Origin: Endothia cerciana
Taxonomy: Eukaryota > Ascomycota > Sordariomycetes > Diaporthales > Cryphonectriaceae
Reading direction: 5' to 3'
Assembly: GCA_026119935.1 (NCBI GenBank)
Contig: JALRMH010000001.1
Span: 1 to 64,000 of the forward strand
DNA: 64,000 nucleotides
How positions within the stretch are numbered: the first letter of the stretch is position 1; each line of letters starts with the position of its first letter. Below, one piece after another: positions 10,317-21,192 of the stretch. A program made the position numbers and the translations under genes. The notes under the pieces are model-generated. The model was not told the origin of the DNA, did no database searches, and worked only from the letters and a program-made list of their open reading frames with translations.

Positions 10317-13300
10317 CGCGAACAGCCAAACGGCCGACCCGTGGAGTAGCCGCGAAGAGAAGGAGGACTTTGAACAGTAGAGAGTGGAAGACCCGTCAAG
10401 GCCACTTATAAACTCGGGGGTATGCCTGGCGATGACGTGATCCCGTGAGGAGTAGCCTGAACTTTTCTTATGTGTTTACACGGAAACGAGGCAAGGCGAT
10501 CCCTATAGACCAAGCACTTTTAAGGTTTTCAGGTTCATCAAATATAGTCGGATGACGGCGCCCAGCTCGGGCCCGGGAGAGTCGATCGGGGGCCACGGGT
10601 TATTTTCAGACGAATTGCACGCATACTGCCACCTTGCCAGTGACAGCTGACTGAGATTTTCTAATGAAAAGTGATCAAGGTAGGGGGGAATGGTCTTCAG
10701 GCCTGATCCGGACGAGGGTGAGTTGAGGTCGAAACCGGCTGTGTAGTGCAAGGGGCCCATGGATCGCCCCCCTTAACAGAGGAACCGCATGATTCGGTAT
10801 GGAAGGGTTAGTGCTAGCCCTGCGGCGTCTAACTACGGCGGTTGCGCGCGGCTAGCGGCTGTATCCGACGTGCTGACGGCTAGCTTCATGGTACAGTGGA
10901 CAACCTCCTTGGAGATTGACACTGTTGTACGTGCTTGACTAGGGGAGCATCTTGGCATCCGCTCTGATGTTGGGAATCGATGCGCCTTCGGCCATTTCCA
11001 AGAGCAGGCCACAGCTTGAATGCCCACGCGATAGTGGCTCTCCCACATTGGACTTTTGGACTCGAGGTTTGCAAGATTACTCTGGCGGGGCTAATTGTAG
11101 AGTATGCTTCTTAGAAGAACTGATCCTGTTAGTACAAACCAACCATTTAGCATTTGCATGCGATGCTATTAGCCTCCAAGAGGAAGCCTCGAATGGCAAA
11201 ATCGAACGATGGGGGTGTCCGAGCTCAAGGGTAGACGTGTAGGTCAATACTCAAGATCCCCATCACTGCAACTGACCGCATTTTCTGACAGTCCCACGGC
11301 TTTTGCAACTCTGTCCCTCAGGAAAGAGATCTCTGCCGGGGTGTATGGAACTGTTGAGCATATCGCTTGCTGAGGACATAGGTTAACGGTCCGAGGAGGG
11401 AAGTAAAGCGTGACCTGAAGACTGAGAGCGCGAAGGCCGCGTGGAAGTGGCCTATGGGTGGTCTTTGTGGATGGCTGGAACCCCTGTGGAAAGCCCTAGA
11501 ATCATAGGCGAAGAGATATGATGAGAGACCTTTCCGGGTCTCACATGAAATTAGCATTCAATAGACTCAAGGATAGGTACGGCAAAACCCCGTATAAGAT
11601 AGATGGATAGGACGGTTTTGAACCTTTACGCCTATCCCTCCTCACTTTCTACTATATATATCCGTGCGCTACTGTCTGTGTTAGGAACCGGGCTATCATC
11701 GTATCACCGCCTATTCTTGTGTAATGTCACTCGATGTCAAATAGAATCCGAAAATGATCCCATACGCTACTGAAAAACGGTGGGTTTTGTGACACGCGTG
11801 GAGTCGACCGTGAAGGGCTCTGCTGCTTATCACCTCTAAATACAAAACGCATAGCATTTCTTCTAGAGATGTTTTCTGCAGTCTTGCGAAGGCAGGTGGG
11901 AGTAGATCCTGAGGTTCACCTGGGCACCTGACAAGCACCAAACGGTAGGCATTGGAGGCGAGGATTGGGCCATAACAGCAGCCAGTAGCACACGCAGATC
12001 AGAGGCAACAGAATCTCGTTTACCTTTCCCTGTTGTTCTTTTCTTGATCAATGGTCCGAGAATGAAGTATGGGGATGGTAACACCTCCATCTAGGTTGTG
12101 TGAGATGTTTCTGGAGGGAGAAGGTCGCTTAATGTATATTAAAGCCTTTCGGTTTTTCATATGCACGCATTTCGTATAGCACTCCGAAGGGTCGAACTTA
12201 TTGATGGCATCTGGAAGCATAGTGTGATCCCAGTCCGGTTAAGGACCGTGCAGATTACGGACTATAACGCCCGAGTCTGTGCCTTCGGACACCGGGATGG
12301 CAGAACCCATGCTGTGGAAACACGATTGCTAGACCGTACTAGGGGTGGCATTGCGCGCATCCGATAGCTGACCTAACAGGCGGAGGCCGCCAGGGCAGTG
12401 GTGAAGAGGGCCTGAGTGGGATATTAAAGTGAGACTGCCCGAGGATTGTGGGTTCGCAGTCCGCACAGGTCGCCGTGACTGGATAGAACGAGAATGCTAA
12501 GGTGACAGCTGCAGCGTGAAAGACCTGCCCGTATTTATCTTGGGCCTGTTATCTAGTAGCCCGTGGCTAGTTGAGAAAAGAGCCACATCAGAGCAGGAGG
12601 CCTATCTGCAACTATGGGCCATTACAGCATGATTAGTGCCATCTCCCAGACTCGTCAGGCCGTTCTACAAGCAGGTGGATGCGACGTTCTGGTCAGGGTT
12701 GCTATCGAGTAGCACTCTCCCACTGTATTGAGACGAGAATTTCCAGTATATCAGAGACCATAAGCGGGTGATATCTCGTCTAGATGGCGTACGAAGTAGA
12801 TATGCCCGCAGCTCCAGATTCCGTGGTCCTAAATTCAACCTCATGAGACACAACTCATAGTCAACCCATGTTGAGCTATCCCGCATCAAAAGATCTCACA
12901 GGGAGCTGTCCCATGCGTGCGATACACGAGTCCGCCAGATAACTTGTGTCTCACTCGGGCTTACCCGAGTCAATTGCTGAACTACAGCCGCATTGGGCAA
13001 GGAGGGTCTTGCAGCACACCGACCTCATGGCTCTCGACCCTCACCCATCGATCGTCGTCAACAGGTCCTTCTCATAGCCACTGCATTTCGTCTGAGGCCT
13101 GAGTCGTAGCGGGCAGTGACATGGGCCTACCTAGGCAGGCAGACGCTGCCTGCCGACGACGAGAGACTCGGTGGGAGGTCGGTAGTACTTGTCCGTTGCT
13201 ACGGCACATACCGGGGTTAATACCCACGATAACCCTGTCATTCTGGTGACCTGCTGGATCCGCTCATCCATACGTACTCTCATACATATGTACTCATAGT

Positions 13301-14641
13301 GGCGTGGGTGGCCTGCTAGGCGTCCTTACGGCCTTGGTCAAAGTTCAAATGAGAGACGTCGCGTACAGCCGCGGCGCGCAGCCACCGTTGCAGTGGACGT
13401 TCCGCCCTACAGGAAATTGCTTTTCCCCTGTTGAGCAATCCCAGTACGAATTAATCGTCCTACTATGTATAGCTGCTCCTGAAGTTTGGGACGACCATCA
13501 GGGCGAGACACCCTGGTCGCGGTGGATGGCTAGTCTCTCTGCAGTTAATTGAAGAATGAAATTTGGTATCTAACTCGTGCTAGGATCATCTCAATGCTCA
13601 TGTATCCTCTATATGAGCAACATATGATTTCGGCCGCACCAAGTCATGCTTACATCATGCCCCTTTTCCCCGGAGGAAAATGCTACAGTCACAAGCAGAG
13701 TTCTGTGCTTCTCGCGAGGGCTGATATTGCAGAAGTTGTAGGAGTTCAACATGAGAAAGGGGTTGTCTACAGTTGTTCACAGGGCCCGTTGGTGAGGTTG
13801 TAGCAGGAGGGGTGCTCCTATCAAACTCGCAACTGTTGCTGCGCTGGGGAAGACCCCTGTTTCCTGTGTAGAACGCGCCGCGACTTCATCTAAATAATAA
13901 AAATAACATCCCACACCAATGCCACTCTGCTAAGCCCTGTGCCGGGTCGATCCCCAACGCCATCATCATCGGTTACAGTCATTACTTCTGCAGTGCATTC
14001 TCGAGCACGCATACCCCTTCTTTCAGGTCTGTGTCGCACAGGACCAATTCGGCGATGAAAAGCACGCGTCGACTCTATTTTGTTCTGGCTCCAGCATCCT
14101 TACCACCACTGCCAAGTAGTGCTATCGTGACAACAGATCCCTTGCTGGTATCCTCTACAGACTCTGTCTATTGTCCCGCCCTGCAGCTTGAACCATCATC
14201 CGTGCATCGTTGCAAAACCGAGGCTTTCTGTTCCTGTACGACCACAACAGGCTGCAGGAAGGACCAAGCGCCACCGATTCCAGGGCACTTGAGCTTGACC
14301 GTTGCTCGCTAGACGGGTCATCCTAAGGATCGTCCTTCACGCACGGACTGACGGCGAGGAATGCCACGGCTGTTCTCTGCCACGCCGAGGAGGAAGCGTT
14401 CGTTGCGAAGCATCGCGTTTGCTAGCCATCAGGACCCTAGCGGTACGTCAACGTTTCAGAAACGCCTACTTCGTATGCACGACCACCTAGCCGCGCCCCA
14501 CTCCCCTGCCAACGAAGGCCCCACTGCATGTCATTTGGCGGCAGATCCCCCTGGATCTGTTGACTTTACATCTTCATGTTCTAGGACCAGGCTGGCAGGG
14601 CGAGACAGGACAACTTCCTGTCAACGAAAAAGTTGCCCATC
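10317..14641. other. 4.3-kb stretch without a supportable gene
   Basis: I see only short chance frames, no domain-like peptide, no terminal repeats and no obvious transposon. Base composition is mixed, without the strong TpA excess of heavily RIP-mutated DNA as judged by eye. The right end (about 13.9-14.6 kb) is probably the promoter and 5' leader of the She3-like gene. A branch-like TTGACTTTAC and a TTCTAG acceptor at about 14560-14583 suggest a leader intron. Confidence 0.5.
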
Positions 14642-16081
14642 ATGCGGAAACTCATGTTCTCCCCGAAGTCGAACAAGCTGACACGCAACAAAGAATCATC
14701 CAGCCGCCCTGGAACTGCCGAATCCTACGCATCCCGCGCCTCCGAAGACTCGGCCAGGTCACCAAGACCGAGCCTGAGTTCAGCTTCCCCTGGAACCACC
14801 AACTCCAGGAATGCCGGTCAAAACAGCATGAATGTGCTAGACGCCAAGTTGCACCAACCCGTCCTGACCGAGCGCCCTTCCACATCACAACCGAACGGCT
14901 CGAATGGGATCACTCCTAAACGGATGGCCTCAATAAGACCCGTGAACAGCTTTGACGACGGTCCCATCTTCTCGGCCAACACCTCTTTGGAGGCTTCGCC
15001 CTCGCTCACCAACGGCCGCTCGGACTCAGCGCTGTCGAGTTCCCCCAATAGTCAGGCGAGCGTTATGTCGCCGATGCTCGAGAAACGTACCTCGGAACAG
15101 AATGGGACGGACAAGATACCAGCAGGACGCATAAGACCCAAGGTGTCCGCACAGTACCTTCGCAACCTCAACGGCGACGCTCGAGAGCGGTCGATGAGCC
15201 CTAGCGCGCCGTCTCGCCCTGCGGCCCACGACAGATCAATCGACATACCACAGAGGGAGAGCAGCATTGGGGGCGCGGAGCGGTCGGCAGCCAAGATGGG
15301 GGACACACAAGAAGATGTCTTCGACTCCTCGACGGGCAAGGCTGGGCTCGGGAAGACGGGCCGTGTGATGAACCGTCTGATCTCGGAAAATGAGGCATTA
15401 AAACGAGACCTTCAGATCGAAAAACTGAACTCGGAAGAGTCCAGACGGGAAGCCAAGTTGCTACAGGACAAGATGGAAAGGATGGTTGCGGACTACGAGA
15501 GCCGATTGCTGGAGGCGAATGTGACCAAGACGCTTCTGGCGCGGAAAGAGCGCCAGGTCGAGAGCCTGCAGGCGGCGGTGGACCTCGAGAAGAAGCGGAC
15601 AACAGATGCCCAGAGCAAGGAGCAGACGTGGAGGGACGAAATGGAGAAGACGCGAGATGAGTCGACACGCAAAGTAGAGGAGGCTACAGCGCACTCGGCA
15701 TTGATGGAAGGGCGCTACAACGCCATCAGCAGCCACTGGAAGGACCAGGGCGAAGAGGTCAAGCGTGCCATGACGAAGATGGGCAAGGAAATAGCCGACC
15801 TACTCGACGCGAGGAGGAAGGACGACGAAAAGATCTCGACGTTGAGGGACCTCTGCGACCAACAGGATGGAAACATCAAGGAGTTACTACAGCAAAAGGA
15901 GGCACTGTGGCGACAATTCGAGGCGTACAAGCAAGAGCAAGAGAATGCTCTCTCACATATCAAGTCAAGCGCAACCGAGAGGGAGGCTCAGCAACAACAG
16001 ATGCTGGCCGAGGCGAAGGAGGTGGTAGACAAGCTAAAATGGGCGCTGAACGTCAAAAGCAAGATCGACTGGGCTAAATAA
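14642..16081 (+). CDS. She3-family coiled-coil protein (SWI5-dependent HO expression protein 3-like)
   Basis: In yeast, She3 links the She2-mRNA complex to the myosin motor Myo4 for mRNA transport; filamentous fungal relatives share the coiled-coil region, and their cargo is not established. One exon from the ATG at 14642 (MRKLMFSPKSNKL) encodes 479 aa; a second Met lies four codons on. Residues 1-235 are Ser/Pro/Asn-rich and look disordered. A long coiled coil runs from about 238 (GRVMNRLISENEALKRDLQ) through DYESRLLEANVTKTLLARK and MEGRYNAISSHWKDQGEE to about 470, ending KSKIDWAK. The match to the She3 domain is from memory of this family and is the main uncertainty; the gene itself is secure. 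Confidence 0.75.
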   Translation: MRKLMFSPKSNKLTRNKESSSRPGTAESYASRASEDSARSPRPSLSSASPGTTNSRNAGQNSMNVLDAKLHQPVLTERPSTSQPNGSNGITPKRMASIRPVNSFDDGPIFSANTSLEASPSLTNGRSDSALSSSPNSQASVMSPMLEKRTSEQNGTDKIPAGRIRPKVSAQYLRNLNGDARERSMSPSAPSRPAAHDRSIDIPQRESSIGGAERSAAKMGDTQEDVFDSSTGKAGLGKTGRVMNRLISENEALKRDLQIEKLNSEESRREAKLLQDKMERMVADYESRLLEANVTKTLLARKERQVESLQAAVDLEKKRTTDAQSKEQTWRDEMEKTRDESTRKVEEATAHSALMEGRYNAISSHWKDQGEEVKRAMTKMGKEIADLLDARRKDDEKISTLRDLCDQQDGNIKELLQQKEALWRQFEAYKQEQENALSHIKSSATEREAQQQQMLAEAKEVVDKLKWALNVKSKIDWAK

Positions 16082-16131
16082 GCACAACGAACGATATCCT
16101 TTGCATCCTCCCGCGGCCATTTCGCCGCTGC

Positions 16132-16398
16132 CTACTCGATCAGCACGACTCGCTGACTAGAGCCGTCTCTCTTGATTTTCTTTTCGCCGTCAGAACCATC
16201 GCGACGTTTGCTTTTCAGCATCAAGACGGAGATACCCAAGCATTCAAAATACACAGAACCATAGTCGGTCGCATCTCCTGCGACGGAGTCTTCCTGATAC
16301 CATCCAATTCTCGATACCTCGTTCTTTACGATCTCATTAATCAAGCGGAAGCATTCTGGGCTGAGAACCTGGCTTGTGATCTGGATACTTCGATTCAT
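16132..16398 (-). CDS. Possible 88-aa protein, convergent with the She3-like gene
   Basis: An ATG at 16398 opens an 88-codon frame ending at 16132, 50 bp from the stop of the convergent She3-like gene. The peptide is varied and soluble-looking (RLINEIVKNEVSRIGWYQED, then YFECLGISVLMLKSKRR), with a basic tail, and codons look ordinary. There is no recognised domain. It could equally be antisense noise in a 3' untranslated region. Confidence 0.3.
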   Translation of the reverse strand: MNRSIQITSQVLSPECFRLINEIVKNEVSRIGWYQEDSVAGDATDYGSVYFECLGISVLMLKSKRRDGSDGEKKIKRDGSSQRVVLIE

Positions 16399-17852
16399 CT
16401 ACATGGCTTTGAGCGTCTTGGGCCAGGCCACATCTACCGGAGTTTCACGGCGTCACAGGTTACTCATCTGAGGGAAGGTTGACTTCGAAGGGATAAAAAT
16501 GCCATGGAAATTGGGAAATCTCGCAAATTGAGGGCCACGTTGCGCCACCCATGCGAGGTTCCTGCCATACCTGCCTGATGATAGTGGTGACACTCTCAAT
16601 GTACGTTTAGCTCAGATTTGTCTCCTATTGATGACAAGAGGCATAAGAGCGGCTGCTGTGTTAGAACAGAAAGGCACTGGTGAAACTGTAAAAGTACTTG
16701 GTCAAAAATTGATCCCATTGTTGCAACCCAGCTTGCCATGCCATTCGTTCTGTCCCATCCCATGAGCATTGGTTTTCTTCCCTTTTTTCTTCTTCTCTTT
16801 TTGTTCTTTTTTTCCTTCCTTTTTTCATCTCTTAAGCTGTTCTATCCTATTGTCCTCGTGCTCTAGAGGTTGAGATCTTATAAGTGGTGCTACGTGATAG
16901 GAAGGCCCTTTACAATTTAAATTGTTATTACCTTCCAGTTGCTCTTCTTCTCAGCAGCCTGGGCTGACAGCTCTTTGACCTGAAGCTCTGTTTACCAGTG
17001 AGCAGATGGTGGTAACTTCTGCACATCACTCAGCCACCGCTTCTGAGATACTTTGAGATACCTCGCCAGCTTGGGTTGGAAGTTGCTCTGACGTCAAAGG
17101 AGGTAGGTACTCAAACACCCACCTCGGCACCCAGTTACCTGACCCTTCCCTCTTCCCCGTCGTCCTTCCCCCGTCCCTCCCTCGTCAACTCTTACAAGTC
17201 AACAATTTTTACCTGTCGGTATTATTCCTCCGCATGAGAGCAACTTGAGCCGACGCTCTATATCAACATCTATTCTATGCGAAGATCCCCTCTTTCTCTT
17301 CTAGAGTGTTCAGTCAGCAGAAGCAGGCGTTGGAGACCTCACCATCCTCCCTCAGAACACTGCATTGGCACCATTCCCAGCATCGATGCAGAGGTCAGAG
17401 CATTTCACGCCTCCTTCCTACTCTGTACGCGGAAGTGGTCCTCTAGACACAGTCACTCGATTCATCTGTCCACCGTTGAAGGCTTCGGTTGCTGACCCAA
17501 TCATCCAACACAGTAAGACACGAGACGAGACACTCTCTGTGAAGATCAGACCTGCGTATGATCGACTCAGGAACTCTGATTGCACCTTGACGTGAGCCTG
17601 CAGGACTGTATCTCTGCGAATCAATCTAGTCGAACCTGCAACTTCCACCGCGTCAATTACCACCAGAACATCATCTCGGTTTCGAAGGCGGGTGCGAGAG
17701 CTGCTTCGAGGGGAAAGATCTAATGGTTGGCATTAGATCCACCCTTAGTAACTTTTCCCGGTTCTCACCGTGTTTCTAACGTCGCCGGCACTTGGAGGAA
17801 TAATCTTTGAGCGTCGCCATTCGGATCAAGACATCAGACTCTCGTACCTATC
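16399..17852. other. Upstream region of the 900-aa gene
   Basis: No gene is supportable. Pyrimidine-rich stretches at about 16770-16840 and 17145-17185, just before the leader of the next gene, are typical of fungal promoters and 5' untranslated regions. Confidence 0.5.
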
Positions 17853-20555
17853 ATGGCCTCCCAGCTACCCATCCGAGTCGGGCCGCCGATGAGCACCGCA
17901 GCTCGCACCACGGAATCCAGTAGCAGCACTACGGCTCGCACCACGGCTTCCGGTGGCAGCACTGAGTATGTCGACTTCTACTTGGCCAGCATGTGGACCT
18001 GGACGGAAGTTGGAGTTGCCAAGGTTATCGACGTGCTGGAGAATCTAAACCTGGTGAGTCTGGCTGATGCGTCCATGTCATCTCAGACCTTCTCGACCCA
18101 TGATTCTTTGGTTTTGGAAAATCGTCACCCTGTCTCCTCCACTTTCTCAGCAGCTAACCCACGGAAGGTTGCTGCTGCATACTCTTATGACGAAGCCTTC
18201 GGCTGCTTCGCAGTTCGTTGCCATAAGAATGACAGAGCACTCATCCAGGGAAAGTTCCGAAGCTTCCAGAACGAGGTTGAGGCGGAGATCAAATCCGAGC
18301 GAATCTCGGGCCTAGACGGAATAATGTCAAGTCGCGATCATCCTTTCGTCATGCCACCGGGTTTCAAGCAGCCACTTCCGGATCTCAATTGTGCTGCGAG
18401 CGCTCGTGAAGACAGCAGAACTATGTCATTGGACGTTCTAGATGGACTCCGCAAGTTTTCCTGTGTTGTCGCCTGGCAAGACCTCCAGGCCAGCTCCCGA
18501 ACCTTTCATACTCTTTTTATCTCGGGAGCGGAACAGAGAGCGATTGAGGCGGCATCTGGTGTTGAGATGGTATTTGACCACGGCCAGAAAGTCATCTTCA
18601 TCGGGTCCTCGTCCGACTACGCGGCAGACCTAGCTAAGACTAGATTGACTACGCTGTTGCAAAATTACCTCGCCAACAAGAACAAGCCGGTTTCTCATGT
18701 CTTCTTTGTTGAGTCAGACTGTCGCTGGACCGTGGATATCCGGGACATCATGGCGGTCCAACCCCACATAAGGCGTTCGACGATTCTCGATTTTTGGTGC
18801 TTCGGGCTTGTCGACCACTACTTCTCCGACCCTGTATGCTGCCTTCGGGTTTGCCGCGACGACCCATACAGAACGACAGGTCCGAACCAGCTGTGGTCAT
18901 TGTTTGGGCCTTGGCCAGGGAATGTTTTCAACGGGCGGCAACCCCGACGCCAGGCCCGGCTCTTCGAGGGTCTGAAGGTCACCACGCGTCTCCCCACCCG
19001 GCATCAAGCGCCTGACAGTGTGGACAATTGGCTTAAAGATGTCCCTCCTTCGAACGCACAAGCGACAATTTTTACCATTGTGCAATCCGGTAGCACTGCC
19101 CCTTTGGATTCTAATGCCGTTCTGTTGGGAGGAGTCGAGCAAGATCATCCTGTGTCTAAGGACGGCCTTGTGGAAGATGATCCTATCCCGCTTATCGACA
19201 TCGAAGAGGATTCTCCGATCCTACTTATCGACTTCGAAGGCGAAGAGGATGCTCCAACTCGTGTCTACACGAGCATACCAGCATTGAAGACCACCATAGA
19301 GCCTTCGCTGCTCGACCAGCCTGATGATATCCTTCAGGATCCTAGCTCGAATCTACAGCGAGCATTGCAGCTGTCGAGACGGATAATATCTGTGCGGAAG
19401 CCCGATGTCAGTCCTCAGATTGGAACAGCCGAGCATGTTGGTACAGCAGCTAAGCTGGAAGGAGAGGCTGGAAGATTCGTCACTTCTGTCGAGCAAATAA
19501 TGCGGCCTCTAAAGCGGAAATCCGGTGTGATCAGCCTGCGTGCCGAGATTGGCAGGTTCTACATACGCAAGGTGCCGGTCAGTGGCCAGGCGCGGAATGC
19601 GCGGAATGAGCAAGCTGGCGGATGGGACGCCGATGAACTCCGCAGTAAGCTGGACAGCCAACCCTACATCTTTACGAAAGCGCTTTCGTATTGGGGGGAT
19701 GATGCCGATTTTCTGGGTTCGATGAAGATACCGGGGACGAGGGAGAAGATGTGGAACACGATTTCCAGGAACACTTTTCTTGATTTTCGCTTCCTGGGCT
19801 CAACTGACCAAGGGCAGGAAGCACCTGAGAAGGAGTGGGTCCTCGAGGTCAACTGCGAAGACTATACCTGGAATGTACGCGAATGGGACAATACATGTGG
19901 TGAGGTTGGGGTCCACTGTCTCGCTCAAAACTGGGATTTCAAGGCACGGCTCTCACGAGATAACCCCCTCGAGTCCAACACGCACTGGGCAGCATTTGCC
20001 CAAGCACTGGTCGAGAGTCTCAAGGTCGCCTTACCGGAAGTAGACTTCCAACACACATTTGAGGAGGCTCCGGTTGCAGATCGGCACGCGCCCATTACTA
20101 TCACCAGAGCTAGGGCTCGACAGGTTTGCCGCCTGCAACATCAGGACGGAAAAACTTTCCTAGACATCACCCGCATGTTGCCCACAAAGGTCATAGATCA
20201 ACAGGGAAAGTGCTGTAGGGTGAAGTGCCTTACAAGCGACAATCCCCTCACGAGCGACGATCCCAAATCAGGCGTAGTTTCACAGTGGTACGAGGCCTCG
20301 ACCTCCTCAGTTCCTCTTGAAGAGCTCTTGAAGCAGAACGAGAACCTGATCCCAGGTGATGAGGCACAATGGAGTATTGATCAGCTTGGAGAGGAGGGTG
20401 TCTTTGCAGATCTCTACCACCAAACCACAGACATGGTGAAGAGAATCAACGGCGTGGGTGTCGAGTGTGACAATGGAATCGAAGAGAGGCTGCGACTAAA
20501 GCAACAAGACAAGGTGCAGCGACCTCAAGGTTCCAAAAAGGAATACGCATACTAA
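17853..20555 (+). CDS. Fungus-restricted 900-aa protein of unknown function (DUF7905-like)
   Basis: A single long frame from an ATG at 17853 encodes 900 aa. The N-terminus is Ser/Thr-rich with a two-copy 11-residue repeat (ARTTESSSSTT/ARTTASGGSTE). The middle has KH-like segments, for example around SGAEQRAIEAASGVEMVF followed by FIGSSSDYAADLAKTRLTTLL. Residues 441-466 hold a duplicated acidic-hydrophobic motif (DPIPLIDIEED then SPILLIDFEGEED) resembling SUMO-interacting motifs. The C-terminal third, from about TISRNTFLDFRFLGSTD through WVLEVNCEDYTWNVREWD and WAAFAQALVESLKVALP, resembles the ascomycete DUF7905 domain as I remember it. A 33-nt GTGAGT...CAG segment at 18054-18086 is in frame and too short for a normal intron, so I keep it as coding. 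Its stop overlaps an ATG (TAATG). Confidence 0.8.
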   Translation: MASQLPIRVGPPMSTAARTTESSSSTTARTTASGGSTEYVDFYLASMWTWTEVGVAKVIDVLENLNLVSLADASMSSQTFSTHDSLVLENRHPVSSTFSAANPRKVAAAYSYDEAFGCFAVRCHKNDRALIQGKFRSFQNEVEAEIKSERISGLDGIMSSRDHPFVMPPGFKQPLPDLNCAASAREDSRTMSLDVLDGLRKFSCVVAWQDLQASSRTFHTLFISGAEQRAIEAASGVEMVFDHGQKVIFIGSSSDYAADLAKTRLTTLLQNYLANKNKPVSHVFFVESDCRWTVDIRDIMAVQPHIRRSTILDFWCFGLVDHYFSDPVCCLRVCRDDPYRTTGPNQLWSLFGPWPGNVFNGRQPRRQARLFEGLKVTTRLPTRHQAPDSVDNWLKDVPPSNAQATIFTIVQSGSTAPLDSNAVLLGGVEQDHPVSKDGLVEDDPIPLIDIEEDSPILLIDFEGEEDAPTRVYTSIPALKTTIEPSLLDQPDDILQDPSSNLQRALQLSRRIISVRKPDVSPQIGTAEHVGTAAKLEGEAGRFVTSVEQIMRPLKRKSGVISLRAEIGRFYIRKVPVSGQARNARNEQAGGWDADELRSKLDSQPYIFTKALSYWGDDADFLGSMKIPGTREKMWNTISRNTFLDFRFLGSTDQGQEAPEKEWVLEVNCEDYTWNVREWDNTCGEVGVHCLAQNWDFKARLSRDNPLESNTHWAAFAQALVESLKVALPEVDFQHTFEEAPVADRHAPITITRARARQVCRLQHQDGKTFLDITRMLPTKVIDQQGKCCRVKCLTSDNPLTSDDPKSGVVSQWYEASTSSVPLEELLKQNENLIPGDEAQWSIDQLGEEGVFADLYHQTTDMVKRINGVGVECDNGIEERLRLKQQDKVQRPQGSKKEYAY

Positions 20556-21192
20556 TGGCGCTCATTAATGGCGTTGACGAGGGTCACCAGATCGGCTTGA
20601 AGCTGGGTGCGACCATTACCAGCCAGGCCAGTCTCGACGGAGTACTTCCTCATCTCGCTATCATGTCACAGGATGTCCGCCTGGCTTTGCCATTTCGGGC
20701 GTCAACATGAAATATGCGAACAACCTGAGTGTGGAACAGATCTGCACATTACTAGAGCACTGTTGGTCAAAGGGAGATCTCTAGGACCGACTATCGGGGT
20801 AGTTATGAGGATGCGACACTCAGGGGCTTCGTTGATTTCCGTAGACTTCTTTGAGGGGACAGTGCTTTTCGTTCTGCCTGCCCACGTGTCCCAGCACAAG
20901 TGATAGAGAAGCAGAAGACGCAACATAGGACCTTGGAAGTTTCCAGATGGACGAACACGGGGAGGACCTTTGCTAAGCAGAGCGCCTGGACCATCTGAAG
21001 CCCGGAGGTAGCTACGTGACCATATGCCGCCAAGTCCTCGCTGTCAAGACACAGCCGTACTTGATGAACTCCTCGAGTATCTATGTGTTCGTCCCAGTGA
21101 CTGAGCGAGCTATACCTAGATTCTCACCTCCGGATGAGATGGGATTTGAGGGCGAGACGGCGGGCAAGTCTCACGGCACAGCCTCACGTTGA
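20555..21192 (+). other. Possible gene debris downstream of the 900-aa gene
   Basis: An ATG overlapping the preceding stop opens a 51-codon frame to 20710. A second stretch, 20977-21192, is open for 71 codons and reads like protein (LDHLKPGGSYVTICRQ, then IYVFVPVTERAIPRFSPPDE) but has no ATG of its own. Stops and frame changes lie between them. This fits a decayed gene or an unresolved multi-exon gene; neither is established. Confidence 0.3.

Noticed and set aside
12361..12480. Possible tRNA around a GGTTCGCAGTCC string
   Set aside because: Position 58 is not A, no A box lies at the right distance and the stems do not form.
10317..14641. Transposon remnant or RIP-mutated island
   Set aside because: No terminal repeats or transposase-like peptide, and no strong AT or TpA bias by eye; a computed RIP index would decide.
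18054..18086. 33-nt GTGAGT...CAG segment in the 900-aa gene
   Set aside because: Too short for a normal fungal intron and in frame without stops, so kept as coding.
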